DNA from: Brucella anthropi ATCC 49188
GTDB taxonomy: Bacteria; Pseudomonadota; Alphaproteobacteria; Rhizobiales; Rhizobiaceae
Reading direction: 5' to 3'
Assembly (NCBI RefSeq): GCF_000017405.1
Contig: NC_009668.1
Span: forward strand, 1,142,001-1,206,000
DNA: 64,000 nt
Below are positions 8,869 through 17,105 of this stretch, one piece after another. The notes under the pieces were generated by a model. That model ran no database searches. It was not told the origin of the DNA and saw only the letters and a program-made list of their open reading frames with translations. How positions within the stretch are numbered: position 1 is the first letter of the stretch; each line of letters opens with the position of its first letter. Made by a program: the position numbers and the translations under genes.

Positions 8869-10146
8869 ATGACGCTTGTAGTATTTGTCGGCTCACTCCT
8901 CAGCGCTATGGCCATTGGTGTTCCGATCGCCTTCTCGCTTATGTTCTGCGGTGTCATTCTCATGTTGTACATGGGGATGTTCAACACACAAATCATTGCA
9001 CAGAATATGATTGCTGGTGTTGACTCCTTCACCCTTCTGGCAATCCCTTTTTTCATTCTGGCTGGGGAACTAATGAATTCGGGCGGCTTGTCCCGTCGCA
9101 TCATTGATTTCGCCATAGCTTGCGTTGGCCATATTCGAGGTGGTCTCGGTGTCGTTGCCATTCTTGCGGCCATCATCATGGCCAGCGTATCGGGTTCAGC
9201 TGCTGCAGATACTGCAGCGCTTGCAACGATCCTCGTCCCCATGATGGCGAAAGCGGGTTATAATATCCCGCGCTCTGCCGGACTTATGGCTGCCGGTGGC
9301 ATTATTGCACCTGTTATCCCGCCATCTATGGCTATGATCGTATTCGGCGTTGCCGCCAATGTATCCATAACGCAGCTTTTCATGGCTGGCATTGTGCCGG
9401 GTCTGATGATGGGTATCGCCCTGCTCTTCACGTGGCAGATCGTCGTCAGAAAAGACAATCTCAAAGTGCTTCCCAAGCAATCCGGCAAAGATCGGCTGCA
9501 AGCAACCGGACGCGCACTGTGGGCGCTGGGCATGCCAATCATCATCCTAGGTGGCATACGTATGGGCGTCATGACACCGACTGAAGCAGCCGTGGTAGCC
9601 GCAGCCTATGCCCTCTTTGTCGGTATGTTCGTCTACCGCGAGCTGAGATTTGTCGATCTTTACGGCGTCTTCCTGCGAGCAGCCAAGACAACATCCATCA
9701 TCATGTTTCTCGTCGCTTCGGCGCTGGTTTCGTCATGGCTGATAACGGCCGCAAACATTCCGGCAGAAATCAGCGGTTATATTGCACCGTTAATCGACAG
9801 CCCAAAACTGTTGATGTTTGCGATCATGATCCTGGTGCTGATTGTTGGAACGGCATTGGATCTCACGCCGACAATTCTCATCCTGACACCCGTCCTGATG
9901 CCGATTGTCAAACAAGCAGGTATTGATCCGGCTTATTTCGGTGTCCTGTTCATCATGAACAATAGTATCGGACTTATCACGCCCCCAGTGGGCGTCGTGC
10001 TGAATGTCGTGAGCGGCGTCTCAAAGGTTCCGCTAGGAAAAGTGGTCGCAGGCGTAAATCCGTTCCTGATTTCGCAGGTGATCGTATTGTTGCTGCTGGT
10101 TCTGTTTCCAAGCCTCGTATTGGTACCCATGAACTGGCTTCATTAG
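8869..10146 (+). CDS. TRAP transporter large permease (DctM family)
   Basis: This 425-residue polytopic protein has about 12 hydrophobic segments. Typical DctM motifs are visible: PFFILAGELMNSGGLSRR, GSAAADTAALATILVPMM, GGIIAPVIPPSMAMIVFGV and NNSIGLITPPVGVVLNV. It is the transport-catalysing subunit, working with DctQ at 8339 and the periplasmic protein at 10177. The length is standard and the frame is intact. Confidence 0.95.
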   Translation: MTLVVFVGSLLSAMAIGVPIAFSLMFCGVILMLYMGMFNTQIIAQNMIAGVDSFTLLAIPFFILAGELMNSGGLSRRIIDFAIACVGHIRGGLGVVAILAAIIMASVSGSAAADTAALATILVPMMAKAGYNIPRSAGLMAAGGIIAPVIPPSMAMIVFGVAANVSITQLFMAGIVPGLMMGIALLFTWQIVVRKDNLKVLPKQSGKDRLQATGRALWALGMPIIILGGIRMGVMTPTEAAVVAAAYALFVGMFVYRELRFVDLYGVFLRAAKTTSIIMFLVASALVSSWLITAANIPAEISGYIAPLIDSPKLLMFAIMILVLIVGTALDLTPTILILTPVLMPIVKQAGIDPAYFGVLFIMNNSIGLITPPVGVVLNVVSGVSKVPLGKVVAGVNPFLISQVIVLLLLVLFPSLVLVPMNWLH

Positions 10147-10176
10147 GTTTAACATCAACTCTGGGAGGAGAGTTCA

Positions 10177-11181
10177 ATGAGAAAACTGATTATGCTGGCA
10201 ACGACCGCCCTTATGGCGGGAGCGCTAACCGTTCCTGCATTTGCAGAGTTTCAGGATCGCAATATTCGCGTTTCGAACGGCATTAACGAGGATCATCCCG
10301 TCGGCAATGGCATCAAGGCAATGAATGAATGTCTTGCTGAAAAGTCCGGCGGCAAGATGAAGATAACCGCGTTCTGGGGCGGTGCACTCGGAGGTGATTT
10401 GCAGGCCACACAGGCACTGCGTTCCGGTGTGCAGGAAGGCGTCGTCACGTCGTCATCGCCGCTCGTTGGCATCGTTCCTGCACTTGGTGTCTTCGATCTG
10501 CCATTTCTCTTCGCAAATGATAAAGAAGCAGACGCCGTCGTCGATGGACCCTTCGGCAAGATGATGGACGAAAAGCTTGCTGCCGTCGGCCTCGTCAATC
10601 TGGCCTATTGGGAAAATGGCTTCCGAAATCTTTCAAACTCAAAACATCCGGTCAACAAGTGGGAAGATTTCAGCGGCATGAAAGTCCGCGTGATGCAGAA
10701 CAACATCTTCCTCGACACATTCCAGAACTTTGGTGCCAACGCTACTCCGATGGCTTTCGGTGAAATTTTCTCGGCGCTGGAAACAAAGGCTATCGATGCA
10801 CAGGAAAACCCTTACGTCACAATCGATACGTCCAAGTTCTACGAAGTGCAGAAATACGTAACGGAAACGAAACATGCCTATACACCGTTTCTGTTCCTTT
10901 ATTCCAAGCCGATCTTCGACACGTACTCACCGGAAGAACAGGCCGCCTTGCGTGAGTGTGCCGTAGTCGGTCGCGACGTTGAACGCAAAGTCATTCGCGA
11001 ACTGAACCAGAAGTCGCTCGAGAAGATCAAGGAAGCGGGCCTGGAAGTAAACACACTGTCACCGGAAGAGCATGCTCGCATGCTTGAGAAGTCCCAGCCG
11101 ATCTATGCCAAATATAAGTCCCAGATCGGCGATGACATTATCGACGCAGTGCAAAAGCAGCTTGGTGAAATCCGAAAATAG
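10177..11181 (+). CDS. TRAP transporter periplasmic substrate-binding protein (DctP family)
   Basis: This is a 334-residue secreted protein with a clear Sec signal peptide (about 23 residues, ending TVPAFA). The DctP fold follows, with GGALGGD, a mid-domain FRNLSNSKHPV stretch, MKVRVMQNN and the conserved carboxylate-handling region. GGAGAG precedes the ATG. It delivers an organic or sugar acid to DctQM. Neighbouring enzymes suggest an aldonate or erythronate-like ligand, which is inference. The operon ends at the hairpin at 11201-11229. Confidence 0.92.
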   Translation: MRKLIMLATTALMAGALTVPAFAEFQDRNIRVSNGINEDHPVGNGIKAMNECLAEKSGGKMKITAFWGGALGGDLQATQALRSGVQEGVVTSSSPLVGIVPALGVFDLPFLFANDKEADAVVDGPFGKMMDEKLAAVGLVNLAYWENGFRNLSNSKHPVNKWEDFSGMKVRVMQNNIFLDTFQNFGANATPMAFGEIFSALETKAIDAQENPYVTIDTSKFYEVQKYVTETKHAYTPFLFLYSKPIFDTYSPEEQAALRECAVVGRDVERKVIRELNQKSLEKIKEAGLEVNTLSPEEHARMLEKSQPIYAKYKSQIGDDIIDAVQKQLGEIRK

Positions 11182-11200
11182 TAAAAGCCTGAACCAAAAA

Positions 11201-11230
11201 AACAGGCCGCGCTCTTTGCGCGGCCTGTTT
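11201..11230. terminator. Bidirectional rho-independent terminator
   Basis: AACAGGCCGCGC (11201-11212) pairs perfectly with GCGCGGCCTGTT (11218-11229) around a five-base loop. A-run and T-run flank it on opposite sides, so it can end the TRAP operon (plus) and the isomerase gene (minus). Confidence 0.9.
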
Positions 11231-11238
11231 CATTTCAT

Positions 11239-12159
11239 TCAGGCTGCTTTCAGGCGGTTGTTGACGCGTTCAGCCAACTTGCGAGCACGTGCGAGACTGT
11301 CGGCTTGTTCGGTACTGAAACGATCTTCTCCGATTTCCATGATCAGGAATGTATCGGGCAAAAAAGTCAGTTCGTCGAAAATTTCTTCCCACGGAATATC
11401 ACCCCAGCCGATCGGCAGGTGCAGATCGCCGATACCGAGTGCTGTTGCCTCGGCAGGATGATAAAACTTGGTCATCGTATAAGGACGGCCAAAACTGTCG
11501 TGAACGTGCAGATGCCCCGTCACCGGAGCCATAGCGCGAACTTGCGAACGCCAGTCAAGCCCCAGACGTGTGCATTCAATATAGGCATGGCTGAAATCGA
11601 TCAGACCGCAAACGGAAGAATGATTGACCGCAACTACTGTTTCGGCAACCTGAGCCGGTGTCTGGCGATATTCAGCATCGCTCATCGCGAAAATATTCTC
11701 CAGCGCGATCCGGACGCCATAAGTTTTCGCAAGCTCCGCCATTTCGGCGAGCGCGTCCCGTTCCATCTTGTCGAGGTCGGGAATACGAGAAAGTGCAGGC
11801 ATCGGAGCATGGCCGGAGTGATGAACGAGAACTTCCGCTCCGACATGGTCACAGAGTTCCAGCATCGCCCGAACAACCGCCTTTTGATAATCCAGATGCT
11901 CTCGATCCATGAAGTTGGAAACAATCTGTCCGTGAACGCTGTAGCGCATGTCGAACTGTCTGGTGATATCAACGAGACGATCCACGCGATGCGGAATGAG
12001 ACGACCGCCTGAGATTATTTCCTCGCCATATAGCGACAGTTCTACAGCTTCCGAACCGAGTTCGACAATGTTGCGGATTGCGCCCTCAAGCGTGCTGAAA
12101 TTACCGTCACCCGTAGGGGTGCAGAAGCCAATCGCTGATATTGTATGGTCAGAGGTCAT
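11239..12159 (-). CDS. TIM-barrel sugar (phosphate) isomerase/epimerase family protein
   Basis: This 306-residue protein belongs to the xylose-isomerase-like/AP-endonuclease-2 family. Visible pieces include HGQIVSNFMD, an EVLVHHSGH strand, IALENIF, CGLIDFSHAY, GHLHVHDSFGRP and a terminal LIMEIG, which together give the metal-binding Glu/Asp/His set. The reaction, probably isomerisation or epimerisation of a sugar or sugar acid, is not determined. I choose ATG 12159 because AGGA lies eight bases upstream; ATG 12180 and a longer start at 12228 lack a ribosome site. It converges on the TRAP operon. Confidence 0.75.
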   Translation of the reverse strand: MTSDHTISAIGFCTPTGDGNFSTLEGAIRNIVELGSEAVELSLYGEEIISGGRLIPHRVDRLVDITRQFDMRYSVHGQIVSNFMDREHLDYQKAVVRAMLELCDHVGAEVLVHHSGHAPMPALSRIPDLDKMERDALAEMAELAKTYGVRIALENIFAMSDAEYRQTPAQVAETVVAVNHSSVCGLIDFSHAYIECTRLGLDWRSQVRAMAPVTGHLHVHDSFGRPYTMTKFYHPAEATALGIGDLHLPIGWGDIPWEEIFDELTFLPDTFLIMEIGEDRFSTEQADSLARARKLAERVNNRLKAA

Positions 12160-12269
12160 GATGCTCGTCCTGTCAGACATGAAAAATGCGCGAGCCGAAT
12201 ATCCGACATCGCGCATCCCCTTTGGCATGTGCCTATTTCAGGCGTATGACCGCATGAAACGATTTCTCC

Positions 12270-12869
12270 TCAATTGAGAGGAATAGCGTTTCCATCTTTG
12301 CTCGCCTGATAAGTACCGGACAATTCGTCATATTTGGCGAAAATAGCATCGAGCCTTCTGCCGAGACGCTGGCGGTCAGCGTCTGGTAGCGACGCAACCA
12401 TCTTCGGAATCGAACGACTGTGCCAGAAGGCATTATCGCGGTTATATCCACCCGGCTCCAGCGTGAAGACTTCCTTGAGGATCTTCAAATCGTGAGGGAT
12501 CGAGAAAGCATCTCGTGAATCCTCATGGCTGAACAGGTAGTAAAAATTGTCGAAACCGCTCCAGGTAATGGCCGAAAGGCACATGGAGCAAGGTTCATGA
12601 GTGGAAAGAAAGACCATGTCTTTCGTATCCGGACGTCCATTCTCCGGCATTTCGTAGAAACGCTTCAAAGTGTGCACTTCACCGTGCCAGAGCGGGTTTT
12701 CAGTCTCGTTGTTGGTTTCCGCAAGAACAAGGGATAAATCTGATTTGCGCAACAAAGCTGCGCCGAAAACCTTGTTGCCTTCCGCAACGCCTCGTTCGGT
12801 CAGAGGAATGACATCCTGCTCGATAACGTCGATCAGTTTTTCAAGCAGTTTCAGTTCATCTGTTTGCAC
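12270..12869 (-). CDS. Nucleoside/base deaminase (cytidine deaminase-like fold)
   Basis: This 199-residue zinc enzyme carries HGE at 62-64 (zinc His and catalytic Glu) and PCSMC at 93-97 (two zinc cysteines), the signature of the CDA/guanine-deaminase superfamily. Such enzymes deaminate a purine or pyrimidine base, nucleoside or a related compound. The C-terminal 70 residues are unusual for short CDA proteins and resemble a longer, poorly defined subgroup. The purine permease gene lies 62 bases upstream on the same strand, which suggests uptake followed by deamination of a nucleobase. The exact substrate is unknown. Confidence 0.8.
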   Translation of the reverse strand: MQTDELKLLEKLIDVIEQDVIPLTERGVAEGNKVFGAALLRKSDLSLVLAETNNETENPLWHGEVHTLKRFYEMPENGRPDTKDMVFLSTHEPCSMCLSAITWSGFDNFYYLFSHEDSRDAFSIPHDLKILKEVFTLEPGGYNRDNAFWHSRSIPKMVASLPDADRQRLGRRLDAIFAKYDELSGTYQASKDGNAIPLN

Positions 12870-12931
12870 AGTTCTATTCCTCCCGATGTTGCAGAAAAGC
12901 GCCGGACCGTTTCGGTCCGACGCATCTATTG

Positions 12932-14224
12932 TTACTCCGCAAAGAATGCGAAGCGGATGACGAAGAGTGCAGCAACCAACCAGGTAGCAAGATGCACATC
13001 ACGTGCCTTGCCGGTGAAGGCCTTGAGCACGACATAGCTGATGAAGCCAAAGGCGAGACCGTTCGCGATCGAATAGGTGAACGGGATAGCCAAAGCCGTC
13101 AGTGCAGCAGGCGCGGCTTCCGTTACATCGTGCCATTCGATCTCAGTCAGTTCACGCATCATCAAGCAAGCGACGTAGATCAGAGCCGGTGCCGTAGCAT
13201 AGGCCGGAACCGAACCGGCGAGCGGCGAAATGAACAAGGCTGCAAGGAACAGGAGTGCAACAACCAGAGCCGTCAGACCTGTGCGACCGCCAGCCTGAAC
13301 GCCAGACGCGCTTTCAACATAAGCTGTCGTAGAAGACGTACCGAGAAGCGAGCCACCAAGGATTGCCGTGCTATCGGCAAAAAGGGCGCGTCCGAGACGG
13401 TTTGGTTTACCCGGTTCGATCAGACCACCACGCTTTGCCACGCCAATCAGCGTACCAGTGGCATCAAAAACTTCAACGAGTACGAAAACCAGAATGACGT
13501 GCAAAATGCCGGTATGCAGAGCGCCCATCACATCAAGCTGAAGGAATGTTGGCGCCAAGCTCGGAGGAGCCGAGAAAACGCCGCCGAACTGGCTGATACC
13601 GAGAGCAATCGATGCAACGGTGACGACAAGAATACCGATGAGGATCGCACCGCGAACTTTCAGGGCATCCAACACTGCAATGATGAAGAAACCGGCAATC
13701 GCCAGCAGCGGGCCAGCTTTCGTCAGATCCCCCAGACCGACCAAAGTTGCCTGGTTGCCAACAACAACACCAGCGCTTTTGAGACCGATCAGGGCCAGGA
13801 ACATACCGATACCCGCGGCAATCGCGCTACGCAGCGAATGCGGAATGCCTTCGACCAACCAGCGGCGTACGCCTGTCACCGTCAAGATCAGGAAGATAAT
13901 GCCGGAAATGAAAACGGCACCAAGCGCCTGCTGCCAGGAAAAGCCCATCGCCCCGACTACGGTGAAGGCGAAGAAGGCATTGAGCCCCATGCCGGGCGCC
14001 ATGCCGATAGGCCAGTTCGCAACGAGCGCCATGATGATCGAGCCGAGAGCTGCCGCAAGGCAGGTGGCAACGAAAACAGCGTTTCGATCCATACCCGTAG
14101 TGGACAGAATGTCCGGGTTTACGAAGATGATGTAAGACATCGTCAGGAAGGTCGTCACGCCGGCAATGATTTCCGTTCTCGCCGTAGTGCCGTGTTCCTG
14201 TAATTTGAACAGCTTTTCGAGCAT
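12932..14224 (-). CDS. NCS2 purine permease (AzgA-like; adenine/guanine/hypoxanthine)
   Basis: This 430-residue inner-membrane protein has 12 or more hydrophobic segments. Hallmarks of the AzgA branch are visible: RTEIIAGVTTFLTMSYIIFVNP near the N-terminus, GMAPGMGLNAFFAF, FVLVEVFDATGTLIGVA and SSTTAYVESASGVQAGGRTGLTA. It should be a proton symporter for purine bases. ATG 14224 follows GGAGGG; the longest ORF (14251) would add nine unlikely residues. The long leader upstream (to 14340) can fold. Confidence 0.9.
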   Translation of the reverse strand: MLEKLFKLQEHGTTARTEIIAGVTTFLTMSYIIFVNPDILSTTGMDRNAVFVATCLAAALGSIIMALVANWPIGMAPGMGLNAFFAFTVVGAMGFSWQQALGAVFISGIIFLILTVTGVRRWLVEGIPHSLRSAIAAGIGMFLALIGLKSAGVVVGNQATLVGLGDLTKAGPLLAIAGFFIIAVLDALKVRGAILIGILVVTVASIALGISQFGGVFSAPPSLAPTFLQLDVMGALHTGILHVILVFVLVEVFDATGTLIGVAKRGGLIEPGKPNRLGRALFADSTAILGGSLLGTSSTTAYVESASGVQAGGRTGLTALVVALLFLAALFISPLAGSVPAYATAPALIYVACLMMRELTEIEWHDVTEAAPAALTALAIPFTYSIANGLAFGFISYVVLKAFTGKARDVHLATWLVAALFVIRFAFFAE

Positions 14225-14544
14225 CGTCCCTCCAAGGCAAGCGCCCGTCAATTGGCGCCTCAGTTCGCGTTAATTCACGACGCGCAACTTGTTGCGCTTC
14301 GTCAAGAGCCGAGCTGAGGCAACCTATGCGATTGCCATAATGTTAGTTGCCGCTGCAGATTTGCAGTCGGACAAGTTCCCCATACACCCATCACGGACAA
14401 AAGCACAGTTCTGCCGCGTGAATGCCAGTTTGTTGACATGATTTAGTGTGGACTGAGATTTCATCACGCGCCAGTCACTCATTTGCCGGGAAATATTTGA
14501 AACAGATTCAAAAAAGACAATTTGCGAGAGGGGCGCGATTATTT
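14225..14544. other. 320-base gap between the purine permease and DUF2938 genes
   Basis: Besides the leader described at 14257-14320, the region is AT-rich and has no ORF I can support on either strand. It should hold the permease promoter and the end of the DUF2938 transcript. Confidence 0.6.
14257..14320 (-). promoter_or_regulatory. Candidate structured RNA leader of the purine permease gene
   Basis: In the minus-strand leader GCCTCAG (14320-14314) pairs with CTGAGGC (14263-14257). Inside, GCGCAAC and GTTGCGC (14297-14291 and 14288-14282, two-base loop) extend by ACGA/TCGT after one mismatch. The 12-bp inner stem within a 7-bp outer stem resembles a cis-regulatory RNA or a strong operator. 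I do not recognise a known purine or xanthine riboswitch consensus. Confidence 0.35.
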
Positions 14545-15042
14545 CTAACTAACTGATTGAAATGGGCTTTGTAAGAGCAAAGCCGTGCCATACATGCCAA
14601 GAGCAAAAAACGTATGTGCAATAAGATTGAGCAAACGTACATTACGCGCATTCGGCAATTTTGAAGCCGCCCAACCGATTCCCAAACCGGGTTGCAACAA
14701 AAACCACCCTGCCGATACTGTCAGTATACCGAAAATCCAAACCGGCAAAAAGACCGGGTCGGAAAACCATTCCGCGCCACCATAAATGGCAAAGATGACA
14801 CCGTAAAGAATACCGACCGCATAATGCCCAATCCAGCCAAGTGCTACTTCATGCTTATAGGGCTTGGCATCAGAAATATTATCGTGGAAAATTTGCCCGT
14901 GGCGGAGATGCCAGAACCAGCGACCGACCAGCCCCCAATTTGGGCGCCTCTGCCCTGGTATTGCGGCCAGTATCAGCGCCCACAAGTCCATTACGACGGT
15001 TGCGCCAATTCCAATCAAAATCCCGCGCCAGATAATATCCAT
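14545..15042 (-). CDS. DUF2938 family membrane protein
   Basis: This 165-residue protein has four or so hydrophobic helices. It carries the DUF2938 signature, an early GIGATVVMDLWA helix followed by RRPNWGLVGRWFWHLRHGQIFHDNI and GWIGHYAVGILYG. Function is unknown; it is an inner-membrane protein by topology. It stands alone, with a hairpin 20-55 bases upstream of its ATG and no partner genes. Confidence 0.8.
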   Translation of the reverse strand: MDIIWRGILIGIGATVVMDLWALILAAIPGQRRPNWGLVGRWFWHLRHGQIFHDNISDAKPYKHEVALGWIGHYAVGILYGVIFAIYGGAEWFSDPVFLPVWIFGILTVSAGWFLLQPGLGIGWAASKLPNARNVRLLNLIAHTFFALGMYGTALLLQSPFQSVS

Positions 15043-15061
15043 GCTGTATCTGCCTTTGCGT

Positions 15062-15097
15062 CATCGGGCGGCCAGATAAGCCTGACACCGCCCGATG
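15062..15097. other. Inverted repeat upstream of the DUF2938 gene
   Basis: CATCGGGCGG (15062-15071) and CCGCCCGATG (15088-15097) are perfect 10-base arms with a 16-base spacer. The repeat ends 20 bases before the minus-strand ATG. It could be an operator or a transcript-leader hairpin; no T-run follows on either strand. Confidence 0.5.
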
Positions 15098-15473
15098 CGC
15101 AAGAGCTAGATTGCGTGCACTCCTGCATTCCACGCAATACTGACTAGCAATAATTTAGAACAATAAACGCAACACCAACCGGCAATAGACATTGCTATGA
15201 AATATGAGGCGATGAAGTTTGGCAAACAAACCGCAGTTAAAAACGGAAACGCCGTATCTTCATCGCCTGCCCCCGCAAATACAAGCTGGCGGAAAATTGC
15301 GTTGGCGACAACAGCGATCTGTCCCAAAATGGTACGGATTATGTCTCATTAGCGATAAACAGCTGAATAATGAGCGGGCAAGAAACTAAAGCTGTAACGA
15401 CTGGGAAAGCGGCATCGCGCAGTCAGAACCACAGACCTTCAGGTCAAGAAACTATTTAAGGGGCAACGCATAA

Positions 15474-15509
15474 AACAAAAGCGCCGGGACTGGAGACCGA
15501 CGCTTTGTT
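15474..15509 (-). terminator. Rho-independent terminator of the DUF1127 gene
   Basis: On the minus strand AACAAAGCG (15509-15501) pairs with CGCTTTTGTT (15483-15474) with one extra base, followed by a T-rich run. It lies 55 bases after the DUF1127 stop. Confidence 0.6.
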
Positions 15510-15564
15510 ACTTTATTCGATTTTCACTTATGGGGCGATCTTTCGAGAGAAACGCCATAAGCTA

Positions 15565-15702
15565 TTACTTACCGAAAACGGCGCTGTGAATCTGCGAACG
15601 CGAAACACCGATATCGGCAAGAAGATGGTCGTCCATTGCACCGAGCTCACGGATAGCGCGGCGGCGGGACACGAACTGCTGTACTTTCTGACGAATGTTC
15701 AT
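15565..15702 (-). CDS. DUF1127 small protein
   Basis: This 45-residue basic protein matches DUF1127: an N-terminal amphipathic stretch (RQKVQQFVSRRRAIREL) followed by the conserved L..MDDHLLADIGVSRSQIHSAVFGK. Some small DUF1127 proteins of related bacteria bind RNA and affect phosphate or carbon metabolism; whether this one does is unknown. The start at 15702 is supported by GAGGAG seven bases upstream; the longer ORF to 15759 is not. The gene is monocistronic. Confidence 0.85.
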   Translation of the reverse strand: MNIRQKVQQFVSRRRAIRELGAMDDHLLADIGVSRSQIHSAVFGK

Positions 15703-15957
15703 TTGCTTTCTCCTCGTTTGGATGATTATCAAATAGGCGTTTGCCCAAATTTCCACCACGGATATGATTGCAAATGAGGCATGCGTTTTTGCTTGAGCTC
15801 AAAACCTTGAAAAGGTCGAATTTACTTCTTTTCCAAGCAATGGCCCAATTATAGTCTTAAATGCGAATTTTCAGAAAAGCCTTTTGCCAATAAGCTTCTA
15901 ATCGATTAAGGGAGAGGCAGGAACGAACTCCTCCCCCCGTTTCTTTCGGACATCGAC

Positions 15958-16878
15958 ATGCTTTACGGTATTTTTCTCGCGTTTGCGTCCTATGCGGCAT
16001 TCGCTGTAAGCGACGCCTGCGTCAAGTTTCTTGATGGCACGCTGTCACCTTACGAAGTGGCATTCTTCGGCGCTGTACTTGGTCTGCTGGCTATTCCATT
16101 TACAAAGAAAGCTGACGATGTCTGGCTCGATATGTTTCGCACCAGCAATATCAAAATGTGGCTATTGCGAACCGTAACGGCGGCTATGGGAACAATAGGA
16201 AGCGTTACGGCATTCACACATCTCTCTATGGCGGAAGCCTTCGCGCTCATTTTCCTTCTCCCAGCCTACGTGACTATACTTTCAGTAGTATTCTTGAAGG
16301 AACAGGTTGGCTGGCGGCGATGGTCAGCGGTTCTGATCGGCTTTATCGGCGTTCTGATTGTGCTCCGCCCCGGGTTCAGGGAGCTCTCGATCGGCCACCT
16401 AGGCGCACTGGCGGCTGGCATGGGCGGTGCGATGAGCATCATCATCTTCCGCGTCATGGGTAAACATGAAAAGCGCATATCGCTTTATACAAGCGGACTT
16501 GTCGGCCCGATCATCATCTGCGGGTTTTTGATGGTCCCGTCCTACGAGCCGCCAAATACCGAGCAATGGGTTTATCTCGCAGGCTATGGCCTTCTCGCTG
16601 CGCTAGCCAATATCCTGCTGATGCTTGCAGCCCAACGTGCGCCAGCAAGTGCAATTGCGTCCCCACAGTATAGCCAGATGATATGGGCGATCCTTTTCGG
16701 ATATTTTGTTTTCCACGATCACATAGATATGCCCATGCTGATCGGCATCGTTCTCATTACCATTTCCGGTCTCTTCACCTTTATCCGCGAAAGGCAACGC
16801 GGTGTTGAGGGGCCTCCGGCTGTCGTCACATCGGAACCAACTCCCGCGCTTGTTGAAGACAAGGCCGAACAATCTTGA
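15958..16878 (+). CDS. EamA/DMT-family transporter
   Basis: This 306-residue inner-membrane protein has ten helices in two EamA repeats (about 5-140 and 150-285). Visible motifs include FLDGTLSPYEVAFFGAVLG in repeat 1, MAEAFALIFLLPAYVTILSVVFLKEQ, and AIASPQYSQMIWAILFGYFVFHD in repeat 2. These proteins export metabolites such as amino acids. The C-terminal tail of about 25 residues is hydrophilic. The ATG has no obvious ribosome site. The substrate cannot be told. Confidence 0.88.
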   Translation: MLYGIFLAFASYAAFAVSDACVKFLDGTLSPYEVAFFGAVLGLLAIPFTKKADDVWLDMFRTSNIKMWLLRTVTAAMGTIGSVTAFTHLSMAEAFALIFLLPAYVTILSVVFLKEQVGWRRWSAVLIGFIGVLIVLRPGFRELSIGHLGALAAGMGGAMSIIIFRVMGKHEKRISLYTSGLVGPIIICGFLMVPSYEPPNTEQWVYLAGYGLLAALANILLMLAAQRAPASAIASPQYSQMIWAILFGYFVFHDHIDMPMLIGIVLITISGLFTFIRERQRGVEGPPAVVTSEPTPALVEDKAEQS

Positions 16879-17105
16879 AAGCGAACAGTGACAAGTTCGC
16901 GCTTGTCTCCGGCGTTGCCTGCTCCTACGATATAGGCAGCCTGTCCACGGTTGATGAAATAACGCTTCAAACAGAAGTGCTTAGGACGTTAACCTGATTC
17001 AACCATATCAAGACGCTTTGAGCATTTTTCCGATAACGATTTGTGTTTGACAGCGCTCTGACGCGGGCAGAAGCACGAGCAATATATTGTCAAAGGACTA
17101 GGGAA

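Larger units (their letters stand above)
15043..15564. other. 522-base gap without a supported gene
   Basis: Holds the inverted repeat at 15062-15097 and the terminator at 15474-15509. A 73-codon minus-strand ORF (15106-15327) has no recognisable domain or clear ribosome site, so I do not call it. Confidence 0.55.

Noticed and set aside
12929..14203. A 424-codon open frame on plus, opposite the purine permease gene
   Set aside because: It is the antisense shadow of a well-matched membrane protein; its translation is polar and low in complexity.
15106..15327. A 73-codon minus ORF between DUF2938 and DUF1127
   Set aside because: No domain, no clear ribosome site; it has two Cys and no typical membrane layout.
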